Origin: Streptomyces sp. 1222.5
GTDB taxonomy: Bacteria > Actinomycetota > Actinomycetes > Streptomycetales > Streptomycetaceae
Assembly (NCBI RefSeq): GCF_900105245.1
Contig: NZ_FNSZ01000001.1
Coordinates: 3,348,001 to 3,412,000 of the forward strand
Length of the DNA stretch: 64,000 bases
Direction: 5' to 3'
A program made the translations under genes and the position numbers. The notes below the pieces were generated by a model. The model was not told the DNA's origin and ran no database searches. It saw only the letters and a list, made by a program, of their open reading frames with translations. Positions 28,326 through 37,833 of this stretch are shown piece after piece. Positions within the stretch are counted from its first letter, which is position 1. Every line of letters starts with the position of its first letter.

Positions 28326-29360
28326 ATGACCGAAAATCATCACCTGCCGTCCGAGCTCGATGTTCCCTCCGAGGCTCCCGACCGCAACCTCGCCCTGGAG
28401 CTCGTCCGGGTGACCGAAGCCGCCGCGATGGCAGCGGGCCGCTGGGTGGGGCGCGGCGACAAGAACGGCGCCGACGGTGCCGCGGTGCGCGCGATGCGGA
28501 CCCTCGTCTCGACCGTCTCGATGAACGGCGTCGTCGTCATCGGTGAGGGTGAGAAGGACGAGGCCCCGATGCTCTTCAACGGGGAGCAGGTGGGCGACGG
28601 CACCGGACCCGAGGTCGACATCGCCGTCGACCCGATCGACGGCACCACGCTGACGGCCAAGGGCATGCCGAACGCGATCGCCGTCCTCGCCGCCGCCGAG
28701 CGCGGCGGCATGTTCGACCCGTCCGCCGTGTTCTACATGGACAAGCTGGTCACGGGCCCCGAGGCGGCGGACTTCGTCGACATCAACGCGCCGGTGGAGG
28801 TGAACATCCGCCGGATCGCCAAGGCCAAGCGGTCCGCGCCGGAGGACGTCACCGTCGTCATCCTGGACCGGCCCCGGCACGAGGGCCTGATCCGCGAGGT
28901 CCGCGAGGCCGGCGCGCGCATCAAGCTGATCTCGGACGGCGATGTCGCCGGCTCGGTGTACGCGCTGCGCGAGGGCACCGGCGTCGACCTGCTGCTCGGT
29001 GTCGGCGGCACCCCCGAGGGCATCATCTCCGCCTGCGCCGTGAAGTGCCTCGGCGGCACGATCCAGGGCAAGCTGTGGCCCAAGGACGACGAGGAGCGGC
29101 AGCGGGCCATCGACGCCGGGCACGACCTGGACCGGGTGCTCACGACGGACGACCTGGTCTCCGGGGAGAACGTCTTCTTCGTGGCGACCGGCATCACCGA
29201 CGGTGAGCTGCTGCGCGGTGTGCGGTACCGCTCGGAGACCGCCCTGACCGAGTCGATCGTGATGCGGTCGAAGTCCGGGACGGTACGGCGGATCGACTCC
29301 GAGCACCGGCTGCGCAAGCTGCGCGCCTACAGCGCGGTGGACTTCGACCGGGCCAAGTAG
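28326..29360 (+). CDS. glpX: Class II fructose-1,6-bisphosphatase
   Basis: 344 aa. Hydrolyses fructose-1,6-bisphosphate in gluconeogenesis; the main FBPase of actinobacteria. Metal and catalytic segments: [50 protein letters not shown], then [20 protein letters not shown] and [17 protein letters not shown] 28326 with GAAAGG upstream. Divergent from DUF4245 and convergent with the WhiB-like gene; a hairpin at 29371-29393 closes it. Confidence 0.97.
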   Translation: MTENHHLPSELDVPSEAPDRNLALELVRVTEAAAMAAGRWVGRGDKNGADGAAVRAMRTLVSTVSMNGVVVIGEGEKDEAPMLFNGEQVGDGTGPEVDIAVDPIDGTTLTAKGMPNAIAVLAAAERGGMFDPSAVFYMDKLVTGPEAADFVDINAPVEVNIRRIAKAKRSAPEDVTVVILDRPRHEGLIREVREAGARIKLISDGDVAGSVYALREGTGVDLLLGVGGTPEGIISACAVKCLGGTIQGKLWPKDDEERQRAIDAGHDLDRVLTTDDLVSGENVFFVATGITDGELLRGVRYRSETALTESIVMRSKSGTVRRIDSEHRLRKLRAYSAVDFDRAK

Positions 29361-29370
29361 CGCCTGCCGT

Positions 29371-29393
29371 CCGGGGGCCGTGCCGGCCCCCGG
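29371..29393. terminator. Hairpin terminator after glpX
   Basis: CCGGGGGCC and GGCCCCCGG, 9 bp, loop GTGCC, 10 bp past the glpX stop and 55 bp before the convergent WhiB-like stop. Confidence 0.75.
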
Positions 29394-29448
29394 CGGTGCA
29401 GGAGTCCGGCTGCGCCGCCGGTGCGGAGCGGACGCAGCCGTCTCCGGT

Positions 29449-29826
29449 TCAGCCCGCTATGCGGTTCGCGGCCGTCGCCCGCGCCGCCTTCTTCAGGTCC
29501 ATCTCCCGGCGGCGGCGCCGGGCCAGGACCACACGGCGCTCGGCCGCCGTGAGGCCGCCCCAGACTCCGTACGGCTCGGGCTGGAGCAGGGCGTGTTCGC
29601 GGCACTCGACCATGACCGGGCAGCGGGCGCAGACACGCTTGGCGGCCTCCTCGCGGGACAGCCGGGCGGCGGTGGGTTCCTTCGACGGGGCGAAGAACAG
29701 GCCGGCCTCGTCGCGCCGGCAGACCGCCTCGGTGTGCCACGGGGCGTCCTGGTCCCTGTCCTGTGCCGGCCCCCGCTGGGCCGGCACAGCAGCTACCTGC
29801 AAGGACGAATGCGGCGGTTGCAGCAC
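29449..29826 (-). CDS. WhiB-like iron-sulfur regulator
   Basis: 125 aa. Four Cys in WhiB spacing: C36, then C66, C69 and C75 (VCARCPVMVEC), which would bind a [4Fe-4S] cluster sensitive to oxygen or nitric oxide. The GVWGG turn is at 87-91, followed by a basic DNA/sigma-contact tail (RRVVLARRRRREM). Wbl proteins bind region 4 of the main sigma factor. Position beside glpX and the fumarases is what I remember for wblI of S. coelicolor, unchecked. ATG 29826. The upstream region carries an inverted repeat at 29881-29906. Confidence 0.93.
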   Translation of the reverse strand: MLQPPHSSLQVAAVPAQRGPAQDRDQDAPWHTEAVCRRDEAGLFFAPSKEPTAARLSREEAAKRVCARCPVMVECREHALLQPEPYGVWGGLTAAERRVVLARRRRREMDLKKAARATAANRIAG

Positions 29827-29880
29827 GGTCTACTCCTGACGACGGCTTCGCGAGCGAGAGACGATGCAGCAAGGCCTACC

Positions 29881-29906
29881 CGCTGTGCGCGTGCCTATGC
29901 ACAGCG
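29881..29906. promoter_or_regulatory. Nested inverted repeat upstream of the WhiB-like gene
   Basis: CGCTGTGC and GCACAGCG (8-bp arms, 10-nt spacer), with an inner GTGC-CTAT-GCAC at 29891-29902 sharing part of the right arm. It is 55-80 bp upstream of the ATG at 29826. Could be an operator or an alternating hairpin in the leader. Confidence 0.4.
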
Positions 29907-30003
29907 TTTCCGATCGCGGGCGCGCGGTGGCCCGTTCACGCCCCCGCACCGCCGCCGCGGGCGGACCGACACCTTCCGGTGACCCGGCGGGCGTGCCGCG
30001 CCG

Positions 30004-30705
30004 TCAGCGGTCCAGGTGCTTGCGCAGCTTGCGGTCGACCTTGTCGTGGACCCGCTCCAGGATGTCCGCCACGAGCCTGCCGCGCTTCGGGTGCGCCTCG
30101 ACGTTGCCGAGGACGGCCCAGCCGTCGACGTAGACGACCGGGGCGTCGGGCTCGCCCGAGTCCAGCGGGCTGACCTCGAAGTTGCCCAGCACTCCGCCGC
30201 CGGTGCCGCGCAGCGAGATGTTCTCCGGGACGCGGATCTGGACGTCGCCGAAGACCGACACGGCCTTGATGACGACCTGCTGGTACTCGAAGAGCGCCTC
30301 GCTGAGGTCGATCTCGACCGAACCGAAGATCGCGTACGCGTGCAGCCGGCGGCCGGCCCGCCAGCGGCCGCGGCGCATGGCGCTGCTGAACACGGCCACC
30401 ACGTTGGCGTCGGCCTCGGCCGGCACCGCGCCCGGCGTCGGCCGGGACGGGACCGGCGCGTAGGCGGGAGCGGACCGCTGCCGGTGGCCGGCGGGCAGGT
30501 CCCGGATGAAGACCTCCAGCTCGCCCACCGTCTTGGCGTGCAGTACTCCCTCGACGCGCTCGGCGTGCTCGTCGGCGGTCAGCCGGCCCTCGGCGAGGGC
30601 CTCGCGGAGGATGTCGGCGACCCGGTCGCGGTCGGCGTCCGAGGCGCGCAGTTCGGAGACGCGCGGTCCGGCGTCCTGGATGGGGGCGGGCTTCTGAAGG
30701 TCCAC
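30004..30705 (-). CDS. DUF1707 domain protein with LiaF-like C-terminal domain
   Basis: 233 aa. N-terminal DUF1707 (residues about 18-70): SELRASDADRDRVADILREA, LAEGRLTADEHAERVEGVL, KTVGELEVFIRDLP. After a Pro-rich linker, a repetitive beta domain (AIFGSVEIDL, VSVFGDVQIRVPENI, GWAVLGNVEAHPKRG) resembles the cell-envelope stress response domain of LiaF/VraT-type proteins. No membrane segment. Ends KVDRKLRKHLDR. ATG 30705. Divergent from the class I fumarase gene. Possible role in envelope stress signalling is inference from the C-terminal domain. Confidence 0.88.
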   Translation of the reverse strand: MDLQKPAPIQDAGPRVSELRASDADRDRVADILREALAEGRLTADEHAERVEGVLHAKTVGELEVFIRDLPAGHRQRSAPAYAPVPSRPTPGAVPAEADANVVAVFSSAMRRGRWRAGRRLHAYAIFGSVEIDLSEALFEYQQVVIKAVSVFGDVQIRVPENISLRGTGGGVLGNFEVSPLDSGEPDAPVVYVDGWAVLGNVEAHPKRGRLVADILERVHDKVDRKLRKHLDR

Positions 30706-30894
30706 GGCAGCAGCGTACCGAAACGCGATAGATCGCGACTAGGGGGTGGGGCGGCCCGGTCGCGTCCGCCGCTGAGCGCCACCTCACACCTACTGAGCCC
30801 TACCTCACAGGTTCCGTGTCGGCGGCAGGTTCTAGGCTGGTGAGGCCCGCCAGCGTCGGCGGGCGCCGTCCGTCAGAGTGAGGAATGGGCTGAG

Positions 30895-32565
30895 ATGCCT
30901 GAGTTCGCGTACACCGATCTGCTCCCCCAGGGAGAGGACACCACCCCGTACCGGCTGGTGACGTCCGAGGGCGTCTCCACGGTCGAGGGGCCCGACGGGC
31001 GGACGTTCCTCAAGGTCGAGCCCGAGGCGCTGCGCAAGCTCGCCGAGGAGGCGATCCACGACATCCAGCACTACCTGCGCCCCGCCCACCTCGCCCAGCT
31101 CCGCCGCATCATCGACGACCCCGAGGCGTCGGCCAACGACAAGTTCGTCGCACTGGACCTGCTGAAGAACGCGAACATCGCGGCGGCCGGTGTGCTCCCG
31201 ATGTGCCAGGACACCGGCACGGCGATCGTCATGGGCAAGCGCGGCCAGAACGTGCTGACCGAGGGCGGCGACGAGGCGGCGCTGAGCCGCGGCATCTACG
31301 ACGCGTACCTGAACCTCAACCTGCGCTACTCGCAGATGGCTCCGCTCACCATGTGGGAGGAGAAGAACACCGGCTCCAACCTGCCGGCCCAGATCGAGCT
31401 GTACGCGACCGACGGCGGCGCCTACAAGTTCCTGTTCATGGCCAAGGGCGGCGGCTCGGCCAACAAGTCCTTCCTGTACCAGGAGACGAAGGCCGTCCTG
31501 AACGAGACCTCCATGATGAAGTTCCTGGAGGAGAAGATCCGTTCGCTCGGTACGGCCGCCTGCCCGCCGTACCACCTGGCGATCGTCGTCGGCGGCACGA
31601 GCGCCGAGTACGCGCTGAAGACCGCGAAGTACGCCTCCGCGCACTACCTGGACGAGCTGCCCTCCGAGGGCTCCCCGCTGGGCCACGGCTTCCGGGACAA
31701 GGAGCTGGAGGAGAAGGTCTTCGAGCTGACCCAGAAGATCGGCATCGGCGCGCAGTTCGGCGGCAAGTACTTCTGCCACGACGTCCGCGTGGTCCGCCTG
31801 CCCCGGCACGGCGCCTCCTGCCCGGTCGCCATCGCCGTCTCCTGCTCCGCCGACCGTCAGGCCGTCGCGAAGATCACCGCCGAGGGCGTCTTCCTGGAGC
31901 AGCTGGAGACAGACCCGGCGCGGTTCCTGCCGGAGACGACCGACGAGCACCTCGACGAGTCCTCCGACGTGGTGAAGATCGACCTGAACCAGCCGATGGA
32001 CACGATCCTCGCCGAGCTGACGAAGTACCCGGTCAAGACCCGGCTGTCGCTGACCGGCCCGCTGGTCGTCGCCCGTGACATCGCGCACGCGAAGATCAAG
32101 GAGCGGCTGGACGCGGGCGAGGGGATGCCGCAGTACCTGAAGGACCACCCGGTCTACTACGCCGGTCCGGCCAAGACCCCCGAGGGCTACGCGTCCGGCT
32201 CCTTCGGCCCGACGACTGCCGGCCGCATGGACTCCTACGTGGAGCAGTTCCAAGCGGCGGGCGGCTCCAGGGTGATGCTCGCGAAGGGCAACCGCAGCAA
32301 GCAGGTCACCGACGCGTGCGACGCCCACGGCGGCTTCTACCTCGGCTCCATCGGCGGCCCCGCCGCCCGCCTCGCCCAGGACTGCATCAAGAAGGTCGAG
32401 GTCCTGGAGTACGAGGAGCTGGGCATGGAGGCGGTCTGGAAGATCGAGGTCGAGGACTTCCCGGCGTTCATCGTCGTGGACGACAAGGGCAACGACTTCT
32501 TCCAGGACCCGGCCCCGGCCCCGACGTTCACGTCGATCCCGGTACGGGGCCCCGGTCTGGCCTAG
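30895..32565 (+). CDS. fumB: Class I fumarate hydratase ([4Fe-4S])
   Basis: 556 aa. Interconverts fumarate and malate. Single-chain class I fumarase: N-terminal alpha part with [19 protein letters not shown], then [16 protein letters not shown] and [16 protein letters not shown], and a C-terminal beta part with [15 protein letters not shown] and [17 protein letters not shown]. Candidate cluster ligands are C104, C223 and a Cys near 317. Oxygen-sensitive, in contrast with FumC 640 bp downstream. ATG 30895 with GAGGAATGGGCTGAG upstream. The symbol follows my memory of Streptomyces naming. Confidence 0.95.
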   Translation: MPEFAYTDLLPQGEDTTPYRLVTSEGVSTVEGPDGRTFLKVEPEALRKLAEEAIHDIQHYLRPAHLAQLRRIIDDPEASANDKFVALDLLKNANIAAAGVLPMCQDTGTAIVMGKRGQNVLTEGGDEAALSRGIYDAYLNLNLRYSQMAPLTMWEEKNTGSNLPAQIELYATDGGAYKFLFMAKGGGSANKSFLYQETKAVLNETSMMKFLEEKIRSLGTAACPPYHLAIVVGGTSAEYALKTAKYASAHYLDELPSEGSPLGHGFRDKELEEKVFELTQKIGIGAQFGGKYFCHDVRVVRLPRHGASCPVAIAVSCSADRQAVAKITAEGVFLEQLETDPARFLPETTDEHLDESSDVVKIDLNQPMDTILAELTKYPVKTRLSLTGPLVVARDIAHAKIKERLDAGEGMPQYLKDHPVYYAGPAKTPEGYASGSFGPTTAGRMDSYVEQFQAAGGSRVMLAKGNRSKQVTDACDAHGGFYLGSIGGPAARLAQDCIKKVEVLEYEELGMEAVWKIEVEDFPAFIVVDDKGNDFFQDPAPAPTFTSIPVRGPGLA

Positions 32566-32578
32566 TGGCTCTCGGGAC

Positions 32579-32604
32579 GGCGGGGGCCGGAACGCGCCCC
32601 CGCC
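32579..32604 (+). terminator. Hairpin after the class I fumarase gene
   Basis: GGCGGGGGC and GCCCCCGCC, 9 bp, 8-nt loop, starting 13 bp past the stop codon. Confidence 0.7.
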
Positions 32605-32801
32605 GCCCCCTGTTCGACCCTGTCGGCGGCCTCCCGCAGACCCGGCGGGGGCTCTGCCACGGGAGCGTTCCGGCGCGACGGCCTCGTCCACGGACACCGG
32701 ACGCCGGACGGGCCGGGTGCGCCGCCGGACCGGCGGGACCCGGCCGGTCCGGATGCCGCCCGGCGGGGCCGCTCGTACGCTGTAGCGGTGGAGGTGGCTC
32801 C

Positions 32802-33074
32802 ATGTCTTTCTGGATGCACTGGGCCGTGGTCGGGGTCGCCGACGCCGCCTCCTCCGTCACCGACGTGGCAGAGGCGGTGGCGGTCTTCGACAGGTCCATC
32901 CACGCGGTCCAGCAGAAGGCCTGCACGCCTCCGGAAGCGGCCGCGCCGGCCGTTTCGGCCGGTGCGGTGCGGACGCGGATGGCCACGGACGGGTCCACGG
33001 CCATGGCGCGGGGCCAGGAGTGGCGCACCCGGGCGGGCGACGTCGAAGTGGTGTTCCGCCCGCGCCCGGCCTAG
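32802..33074 (+). CDS. Small protein of unknown function
   Basis: 90 aa: MSFWMHWAVVGVADAASSVT at the start, then DVAEAVAVFDRSIHAVQQ and a polar C-terminus ending WRTRAGDVEVVFRPRPA. The ATG at 32802 has a textbook GGAGG 7 nt upstream, which decides the start; codon use agrees. The first 50 residues look helical and mildly hydrophobic, without a signal peptide. It sits between the two fumarase genes, 132 bp before fumC. No family recognised. Confidence 0.65.
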   Translation: MSFWMHWAVVGVADAASSVTDVAEAVAVFDRSIHAVQQKACTPPEAAAPAVSAGAVRTRMATDGSTAMARGQEWRTRAGDVEVVFRPRPA

Positions 33075-33206
33075 GGACACCCCGGCGCAACGCGCGGCAC
33101 GGCGAACGGAGTTGCCCGCCGCCGACGTGCGGCGCGGCGCCCGCACGGGTGTCCGGACGGGAATACGGGTACCCCGGCCGGTGCTCACGTCTCCGGAGGT
33201 ACGACG

Positions 33207-34604
33207 ATGACGACCGAAGAGCCGCAGTACCGGATCGAGCACGACTCGATGGGTGAGGTCCGGGTCCCGGCCCACGCCAAGTGGCGGGCGCAGACACAGC
33301 GTGCCGTCGAGAACTTCCCCGTCTCCGGGCAGCGGATCGAGCGGGCGCACATCGAGGCGCTGGCCCGCGTCAAGGCCGCCGCGGCGAAGGTGAACGCCCA
33401 ACTGGGCGTGCTGGACAAGGAGGTCGCGGAGGCGATCCAGGAGGCGGCCGGCGAGGTCGCCGCGGGGAAGTGGGACGAACACTTCCCAGTGGACGTGTTC
33501 CAGACGGGCTCCGGCACCTCGTCCAACATGAACACCAACGAGGTGATCGCCACCCTCGCCACCGAGCGGCTGGGCCGGGACGTGCACCCGAACGACCATG
33601 TGAACGCCTCGCAGTCGTCCAACGACGTCTTCCCGTCCTCCATCCACATCGCGGCCACCGCGGCCGTCACCCAGGACCTCATCCCGGCCCTGGAGCACCT
33701 CGCCGCCTCCCTCGGCCGCAAGTCCGAGGAGTTCGCCGACGTGGTGAAGTCCGGGCGGACGCACCTGATGGACGCGACGCCGGTGACGCTCGGGCAGGAG
33801 TTCGGCGGTTACGCGGCCCAGGTCCGGTACGGCGTGGAGCGGCTGCGGGCCTCGCTGCCCCGGCTGGCGGAACTGCCGCTGGGCGGCACGGCGGTCGGCA
33901 CCGGCATCAACACCCCGCCCGGGTTCTCCGCCGCCGTCATCGAGGAGGTCGCCCGGGTGACCGGGCTGCCGCTGACCGAGGCCCGCGACCACTTCGAGGC
34001 GCAGGGCGCCCGGGACGGCATCGTGGAGACCAGCGGACAGCTGCGCACGATCGCGGTCGGCCTGACGAAGATCGCCAACGATCTGCGCTGGATGTCCTCC
34101 GGCCCCCGCACGGGCCTCGCCGAGATCCGGCTGCCCGACCTCCAGCCCGGCTCGTCGATCATGCCGGGCAAGGTCAACCCGGTCGTCCCCGAGGCCGTCC
34201 TGATGGTCGCCGCGCAGGTCATCGGCAACGACGCCACCATCACCACCGCCGGTGCCGCCGGGAACTTCGAGCTGAACGTGATGCTGCCCGTCCTCGCCAA
34301 GAACGTGCTGGAGTCGATCCGGCTGCTCGCCAACGTCTCCCGGCTGCTGGCCGACCGCACCGTCGACGGCATCACCGCCGACCGCGAACGCACCCGCGAG
34401 TACGCCGAGTCCTCCCCCTCCGTGGTGACCCCGCTCAACAAGTACATCGGCTACGAGGAGGCCGCGAAGGTCGCCAAGAAGTCCCTCGCCGAGCGGAGGA
34501 CGATCCGCGAGGTCGTCCTGGAGGGCGGGTACGTGGAGCGCGGCGACCTCACACCGGAGCAGCTCGACGAGGCACTGGATGTCCTGCGGATGACGCGTCC
34601 GTAA
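33207..34604 (+). CDS. fumC: Class II fumarate hydratase
   Basis: 465 aa, iron-free homotetrameric fumarase of the aspartase/fumarase superfamily. [20 protein letters not shown] at the N-terminus, [54 protein letters not shown] and the signature [19 protein letters not shown] with the catalytic Ser on the mobile loop. ATG 33207 with CCGGAGG 9 nt upstream. Gives an oxygen-tolerant alternative to the class I enzyme nearby. Confidence 0.96.
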   Translation: MTTEEPQYRIEHDSMGEVRVPAHAKWRAQTQRAVENFPVSGQRIERAHIEALARVKAAAAKVNAQLGVLDKEVAEAIQEAAGEVAAGKWDEHFPVDVFQTGSGTSSNMNTNEVIATLATERLGRDVHPNDHVNASQSSNDVFPSSIHIAATAAVTQDLIPALEHLAASLGRKSEEFADVVKSGRTHLMDATPVTLGQEFGGYAAQVRYGVERLRASLPRLAELPLGGTAVGTGINTPPGFSAAVIEEVARVTGLPLTEARDHFEAQGARDGIVETSGQLRTIAVGLTKIANDLRWMSSGPRTGLAEIRLPDLQPGSSIMPGKVNPVVPEAVLMVAAQVIGNDATITTAGAAGNFELNVMLPVLAKNVLESIRLLANVSRLLADRTVDGITADRERTREYAESSPSVVTPLNKYIGYEEAAKVAKKSLAERRTIREVVLEGGYVERGDLTPEQLDEALDVLRMTRP

Positions 34605-34676
34605 CCACGAGCGAACCTTTCCGGCCACCGCCGTACAACCGTGACGCGTACCGCAGCGTCGTATGCCTACGGCACC

Positions 34677-34682
34677 TAATAT
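34677..34682 (+). promoter_or_regulatory. -10 box for a leaderless DUF402 transcript
   Basis: TAATAT ends 6 nt before the ATG at 34689, placing the transcript start at or next to the start codon. No ribosome binding site precedes the ATG. A -35 match is poor. Confidence 0.45.
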
Positions 34683-34688
34683 CTGTGC

Positions 34689-35378
34689 ATGAAGGACGAC
34701 GGAGCGGTGACACGAGTGGAAGCGGGACCTGCCGGCCATTGGCGCCCCGGGACACAGGTCCTGTGGCGCTATCGCGAGAACGCCGGCGATCACGTGCACA
34801 TCGCCCGGCCCGTCACCGTCGTGCGCGACGACGCGGAACTGCTGGCGGTGTGGCTGGCGCCCGGCACGGAGTGCGTACGCCCGGTCCTGGCCGACGGCAC
34901 CCCCGTGCACCTGGAGCCGCTGGAGTCCCGCTACACCAAGCCCCGTACGGTCCAGCGGGACCGCTGGTTCGGCACGGGTGTGCTCAAGCTGGCGCAGCCC
35001 GGTCGTCCCTGGTCGGTGTGGCTGTTCTGGGAGCCGGGCTGGCGGTTCAAGAACTGGTACGTCAACCTCGAACAGCCCCTGGTCCGCTGGTCCGGCGGGG
35101 TGGATTCCGAGGACTACTTCCTGGACATCTCCGTTCATCCCGATCGGAGTTGGTACTGGCGGGACGAGGACGAGTTCGCGCAGGCCCAGCGGGACGGACT
35201 GATGGACGCGGCGACCGCGGAGCGGGTGCGCGCGGCCGGTCGGGACGCGGTGGCGGTGATCGAGCAGTGGGGGCGGCCGTTCCCGGACGGCTGGCAGCAC
35301 TGGCGCCCGGATCCGTCCTGGGCGGTACCGTCACTCCCCGATGACTGGGACCGTACGCCCGCGCATGTGTCCTCATGA
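34689..35378 (+). CDS. DUF402 domain protein (FomD-like)
   Basis: 229 aa. A nucleotide/metal-dependent hydrolase-type DUF402 fold: RPGTQVLWRYRENAGDHVHI, ARPVTVVRDDAELLAVWLAP, WFGTGVLKLAQPGRPWSVWL, FKNWYVNLEQPLVRW and the acidic VDSEDYFLDISVHPDRSWYW, which holds the conserved Asp/Glu cluster, then WRDEDEFAQAQRDGL. Family members hydrolyse phosphoanhydrides such as nucleoside diphosphates, or the cytidylylated intermediate in FomD. The ATG at 34689 is supported by the leaderless promoter; GTG 34710 is an alternative. Confidence 0.88.
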   Translation: MKDDGAVTRVEAGPAGHWRPGTQVLWRYRENAGDHVHIARPVTVVRDDAELLAVWLAPGTECVRPVLADGTPVHLEPLESRYTKPRTVQRDRWFGTGVLKLAQPGRPWSVWLFWEPGWRFKNWYVNLEQPLVRWSGGVDSEDYFLDISVHPDRSWYWRDEDEFAQAQRDGLMDAATAERVRAAGRDAVAVIEQWGRPFPDGWQHWRPDPSWAVPSLPDDWDRTPAHVSS

Positions 35379-35494
35379 GACCCTTGATGCGCCCCCAGGC
35401 AAGAAACGTAGGATCGTCCTCCGCAAGGGCGCGCACATGCAACTCCCGGCATACGGGCCGGGCCTGACCGAACGTCACCGAGGGGCGGCACGAC

Positions 35495-35674
35495 GTGAGC
35501 GAGGAGTACCAGGACACCACGGCCGGCCGCCGAGGCCCCGCCGGTGGCACGGCGACATCTCCTGAGCACGCGGGAATTCCGTTCCCGGGGCACGTATTGC
35601 GGGTATCGGGATTTCGGCGGGACCCACTGCGCGCCCGGCGCGCAGCCCCGGACGGATGGATGCGACACGCGTGA
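35495..35674 (+). CDS. Possible 59-aa protein translationally coupled to the SpoIIE-type phosphatase
   Basis: GTG at 35495 preceded by GAGGGG about 9 nt upstream; reads MSEEYQDTTAGRRGPAGG, then TATSPEHAGIPFPGHVLRVS and a basic end GWMRHA. The TGA at 35672-35674 overlaps the GTG start of the phosphatase by 4 bp (GTGA), the same arrangement used by sure gene pairs in this window. Codon bias is good for the first 20 codons and weaker afterwards, so it may instead be a leader frame only. No family recognised. Confidence 0.4.
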   Translation: MSEEYQDTTAGRRGPAGGTATSPEHAGIPFPGHVLRVSGFRRDPLRARRAAPDGWMRHA

Positions 35675-37764
35675 CGGAGCAGCCCACCTCCTTCGAGCGC
35701 CCGCAGCAGGGCGCCGACCCCGCGGAGGCCCGCGGGGCGCTCCTGCGTACCCCGAAGCCGCCCGGCAGCCCGGCCTTACCGGTGCAGGCCCGGGCCGACG
35801 GCACGCCGTCGGGTCCGGGTACGGCCACGCCCTGTGGCAAGGGAAAGGACGGCAAGGGGAAGGAGCCCCCAGTCAACGGCCCCGAGCACTCCCAGCCCGC
35901 CGCGACGGAACCCGGCGCACACCGCCCGCGCCCCGCACCGGAGGCGATCCCGCCGCAGCCCGGTGCCGATCAGGAGCGGGCACCGGCCGGCCAGGAGCGC
36001 CGTACCGGGCGCGGGCTTCCACCGGGGCGGCCCATGCCGATGCGGCGCGACGGGGACCGGCTGCGGTTCGTGGGCGCGGCCACCCGCCGGATCGCCCGCG
36101 GGCTGGACCTGGACGAGATCGTGATGGGGCTGTGCCGGGCCACCGTGCCGACCTTCTCCGACGCGATCCTGGTCTACCTGCGCGACCCGTTGCCGGTCGG
36201 CGACGAGCGGCCCACCGGGCCGGTGGTGCTGCGGCTGCGCCGCACGGACCGGATACCGGAGGAGCGGGACACCGACGGGGTGCCGCTGCCGCCCGCCTTC
36301 GAGCCGGAGCCGGAACCGTCCGCGCTGACGGACCTGTCCTCGCTGACGACGGAGCTGTGCGAGGTGCGGCCCGGCGGTGCGCTGAACGAGGTGCTGCGCG
36401 GGGTGCGGCCGGTGTTCGCCGACGCGCCCGCGGCCCGGGCCGCGCTGCCCGAGCTGCTCGGTGAGAACGGCGAGGCGGTCGTACCGGACGGCCGGCACGC
36501 GATCCTCGCCCCGCTGCGCGGGCGGCGCCGGGTGATCGGCGCCGCCCTGTTCCTGCGCCGCCCGGAGCGGCCGGCGTTCGAGGCGGACGACCTGCTGGTG
36601 GCCGCGCAGCTGGCCACGCACAGCGCGCTCGGCATCGACAAGGCGGTGCTGTACGGCCGTGAGGCCTACATCGCCGACGAGCTGCAGCGCACCATGCTGC
36701 CCGAGACCCTGCCGCGCCCGACCGGCGTCCGGCTGGCCTCGCGGTACCTGCCGGCGGCGGAGACCGCGCGGGTCGGCGGTGACTGGTACGACGCGATCCC
36801 GCTGCCCGGCAGCCGGGTCGCGCTGGTGGTCGGCGATGTCATGGGCCACTCCATGACCTCGGCGGCGATCATGGGCCAGCTGCGCACCACGGCGCAGACC
36901 CTGGCCGGGCTGGACCTGCCCCCGCAGGAGGTGCTGCACCACCTGGACGAGCAGGCGCAGCGCCTGGGCACCGACCGCATGGCGACCTGCCTGTACGCCG
37001 TCTACGACCCGGTCACGCACCGCATCACCATCGCCAACGCCGGTCATCCGCCGCCGGTGCTGCTGCACCTGGGCGGCCGGGCCGAGGTGCTGCGGGTGCC
37101 GCCGGGCGCCCCGATCGGGGTCGGCGGGGTCGACTTCGAGGCGGTCGAGCTGGACGCGCCCGCCGGGGCCACCCTGCTGCTCTACACCGACGGGCTGGTG
37201 GAGTCGCGGCTGCGGGACGTGTGGACCGGCATAGAGCAGCTGCGGGAGAAGCTGGCCGCGACCGCGCAGCTGACCGGGCCGGACCATCCGCCGCCGCTGG
37301 AGGCGCTGTGCGACGAGGTGCTGGACATGCTCGGTCCGGGCGACCGGGACGACGACATCGCGCTGCTCGCGGCCCGCTTCGACGGGATCGCGCCGAGCGA
37401 TGTCGCCTACTGGACGCTGGAGCCGGAGGACTCGGCTCCCGGCCAGGCCCGCAGGCTGGCGCGGCGCGCGCTCGCCCGCTGGGACCTGGAGGACCTGTCG
37501 GACTCGGTCGAGCTGCTGGTCAGCGAGGTCGTGACGAACGCCGTCCGGTACGCCTCGCGGCCGGTGACCCTGCGGCTGCTGCGGACGCATGTGCTGCGCT
37601 GCGAGGTCGGTGACGACGTGCCGCAGTTGCCGCGGCTCAGGCAGGCGCGGGCCACGGACGAGGGCGGGCGCGGCCTGTACCTGGTCAACAAGCTGGCCCG
37701 GCGCTGGGGCGCGACCCGGCTGAGCACCGGCAAGGTGGTGTGGTTCGAGCTGAACCGGGGCTGA
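35671..37764 (+). CDS. GAF-SpoIIE phosphatase-ATPase signalling protein
   Basis: 697 aa. A Pro/Gly-rich disordered N-terminus (about 120 residues), a GAF-like domain near 125-335 (FVGAATRRIARGLDLDEIVM), a PP2C/SpoIIE phosphatase near 345-565 (RVGGDWYDAIPL, VVGDVMGHSMTSAA, TCLYAVYDP, NAGHPPPVLL, GDRDDDIALLAARF), and an anti-sigma-type ATPase domain near 585-690 (ELLVSEVVTNAVRYA, DEGGRGLYLVNKLA). Likely part of a sigma-factor partner-switching network. Start GTG 35671 because it overlaps the preceding small frame; ATG 35656 is the alternative. Second protein of this architecture here. Confidence 0.9.
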   Translation: MTEQPTSFERPQQGADPAEARGALLRTPKPPGSPALPVQARADGTPSGPGTATPCGKGKDGKGKEPPVNGPEHSQPAATEPGAHRPRPAPEAIPPQPGADQERAPAGQERRTGRGLPPGRPMPMRRDGDRLRFVGAATRRIARGLDLDEIVMGLCRATVPTFSDAILVYLRDPLPVGDERPTGPVVLRLRRTDRIPEERDTDGVPLPPAFEPEPEPSALTDLSSLTTELCEVRPGGALNEVLRGVRPVFADAPAARAALPELLGENGEAVVPDGRHAILAPLRGRRRVIGAALFLRRPERPAFEADDLLVAAQLATHSALGIDKAVLYGREAYIADELQRTMLPETLPRPTGVRLASRYLPAAETARVGGDWYDAIPLPGSRVALVVGDVMGHSMTSAAIMGQLRTTAQTLAGLDLPPQEVLHHLDEQAQRLGTDRMATCLYAVYDPVTHRITIANAGHPPPVLLHLGGRAEVLRVPPGAPIGVGGVDFEAVELDAPAGATLLLYTDGLVESRLRDVWTGIEQLREKLAATAQLTGPDHPPPLEALCDEVLDMLGPGDRDDDIALLAARFDGIAPSDVAYWTLEPEDSAPGQARRLARRALARWDLEDLSDSVELLVSEVVTNAVRYASRPVTLRLLRTHVLRCEVGDDVPQLPRLRQARATDEGGRGLYLVNKLARRWGATRLSTGKVVWFELNRG

Positions 37765-37778
37765 TCCCGGCCGGCATG

Positions 37779-37826
37779 ACGACGACGAAGGGCGCCCGGA
37801 TCGCTCCGGGCGCCCTTCGTCGTCGT
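37779..37826. terminator. Very long bidirectional terminator (22-bp stem)
   Basis: A perfect 22-bp inverted repeat beginning ACGACGACGAAGGGCG, with a TCGC loop, between the convergent phosphatase and penicillin-binding protein genes, 15 and 8 bp from their stops. Confidence 0.9.
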
Positions 37827-37833
37827 GGCGCGT

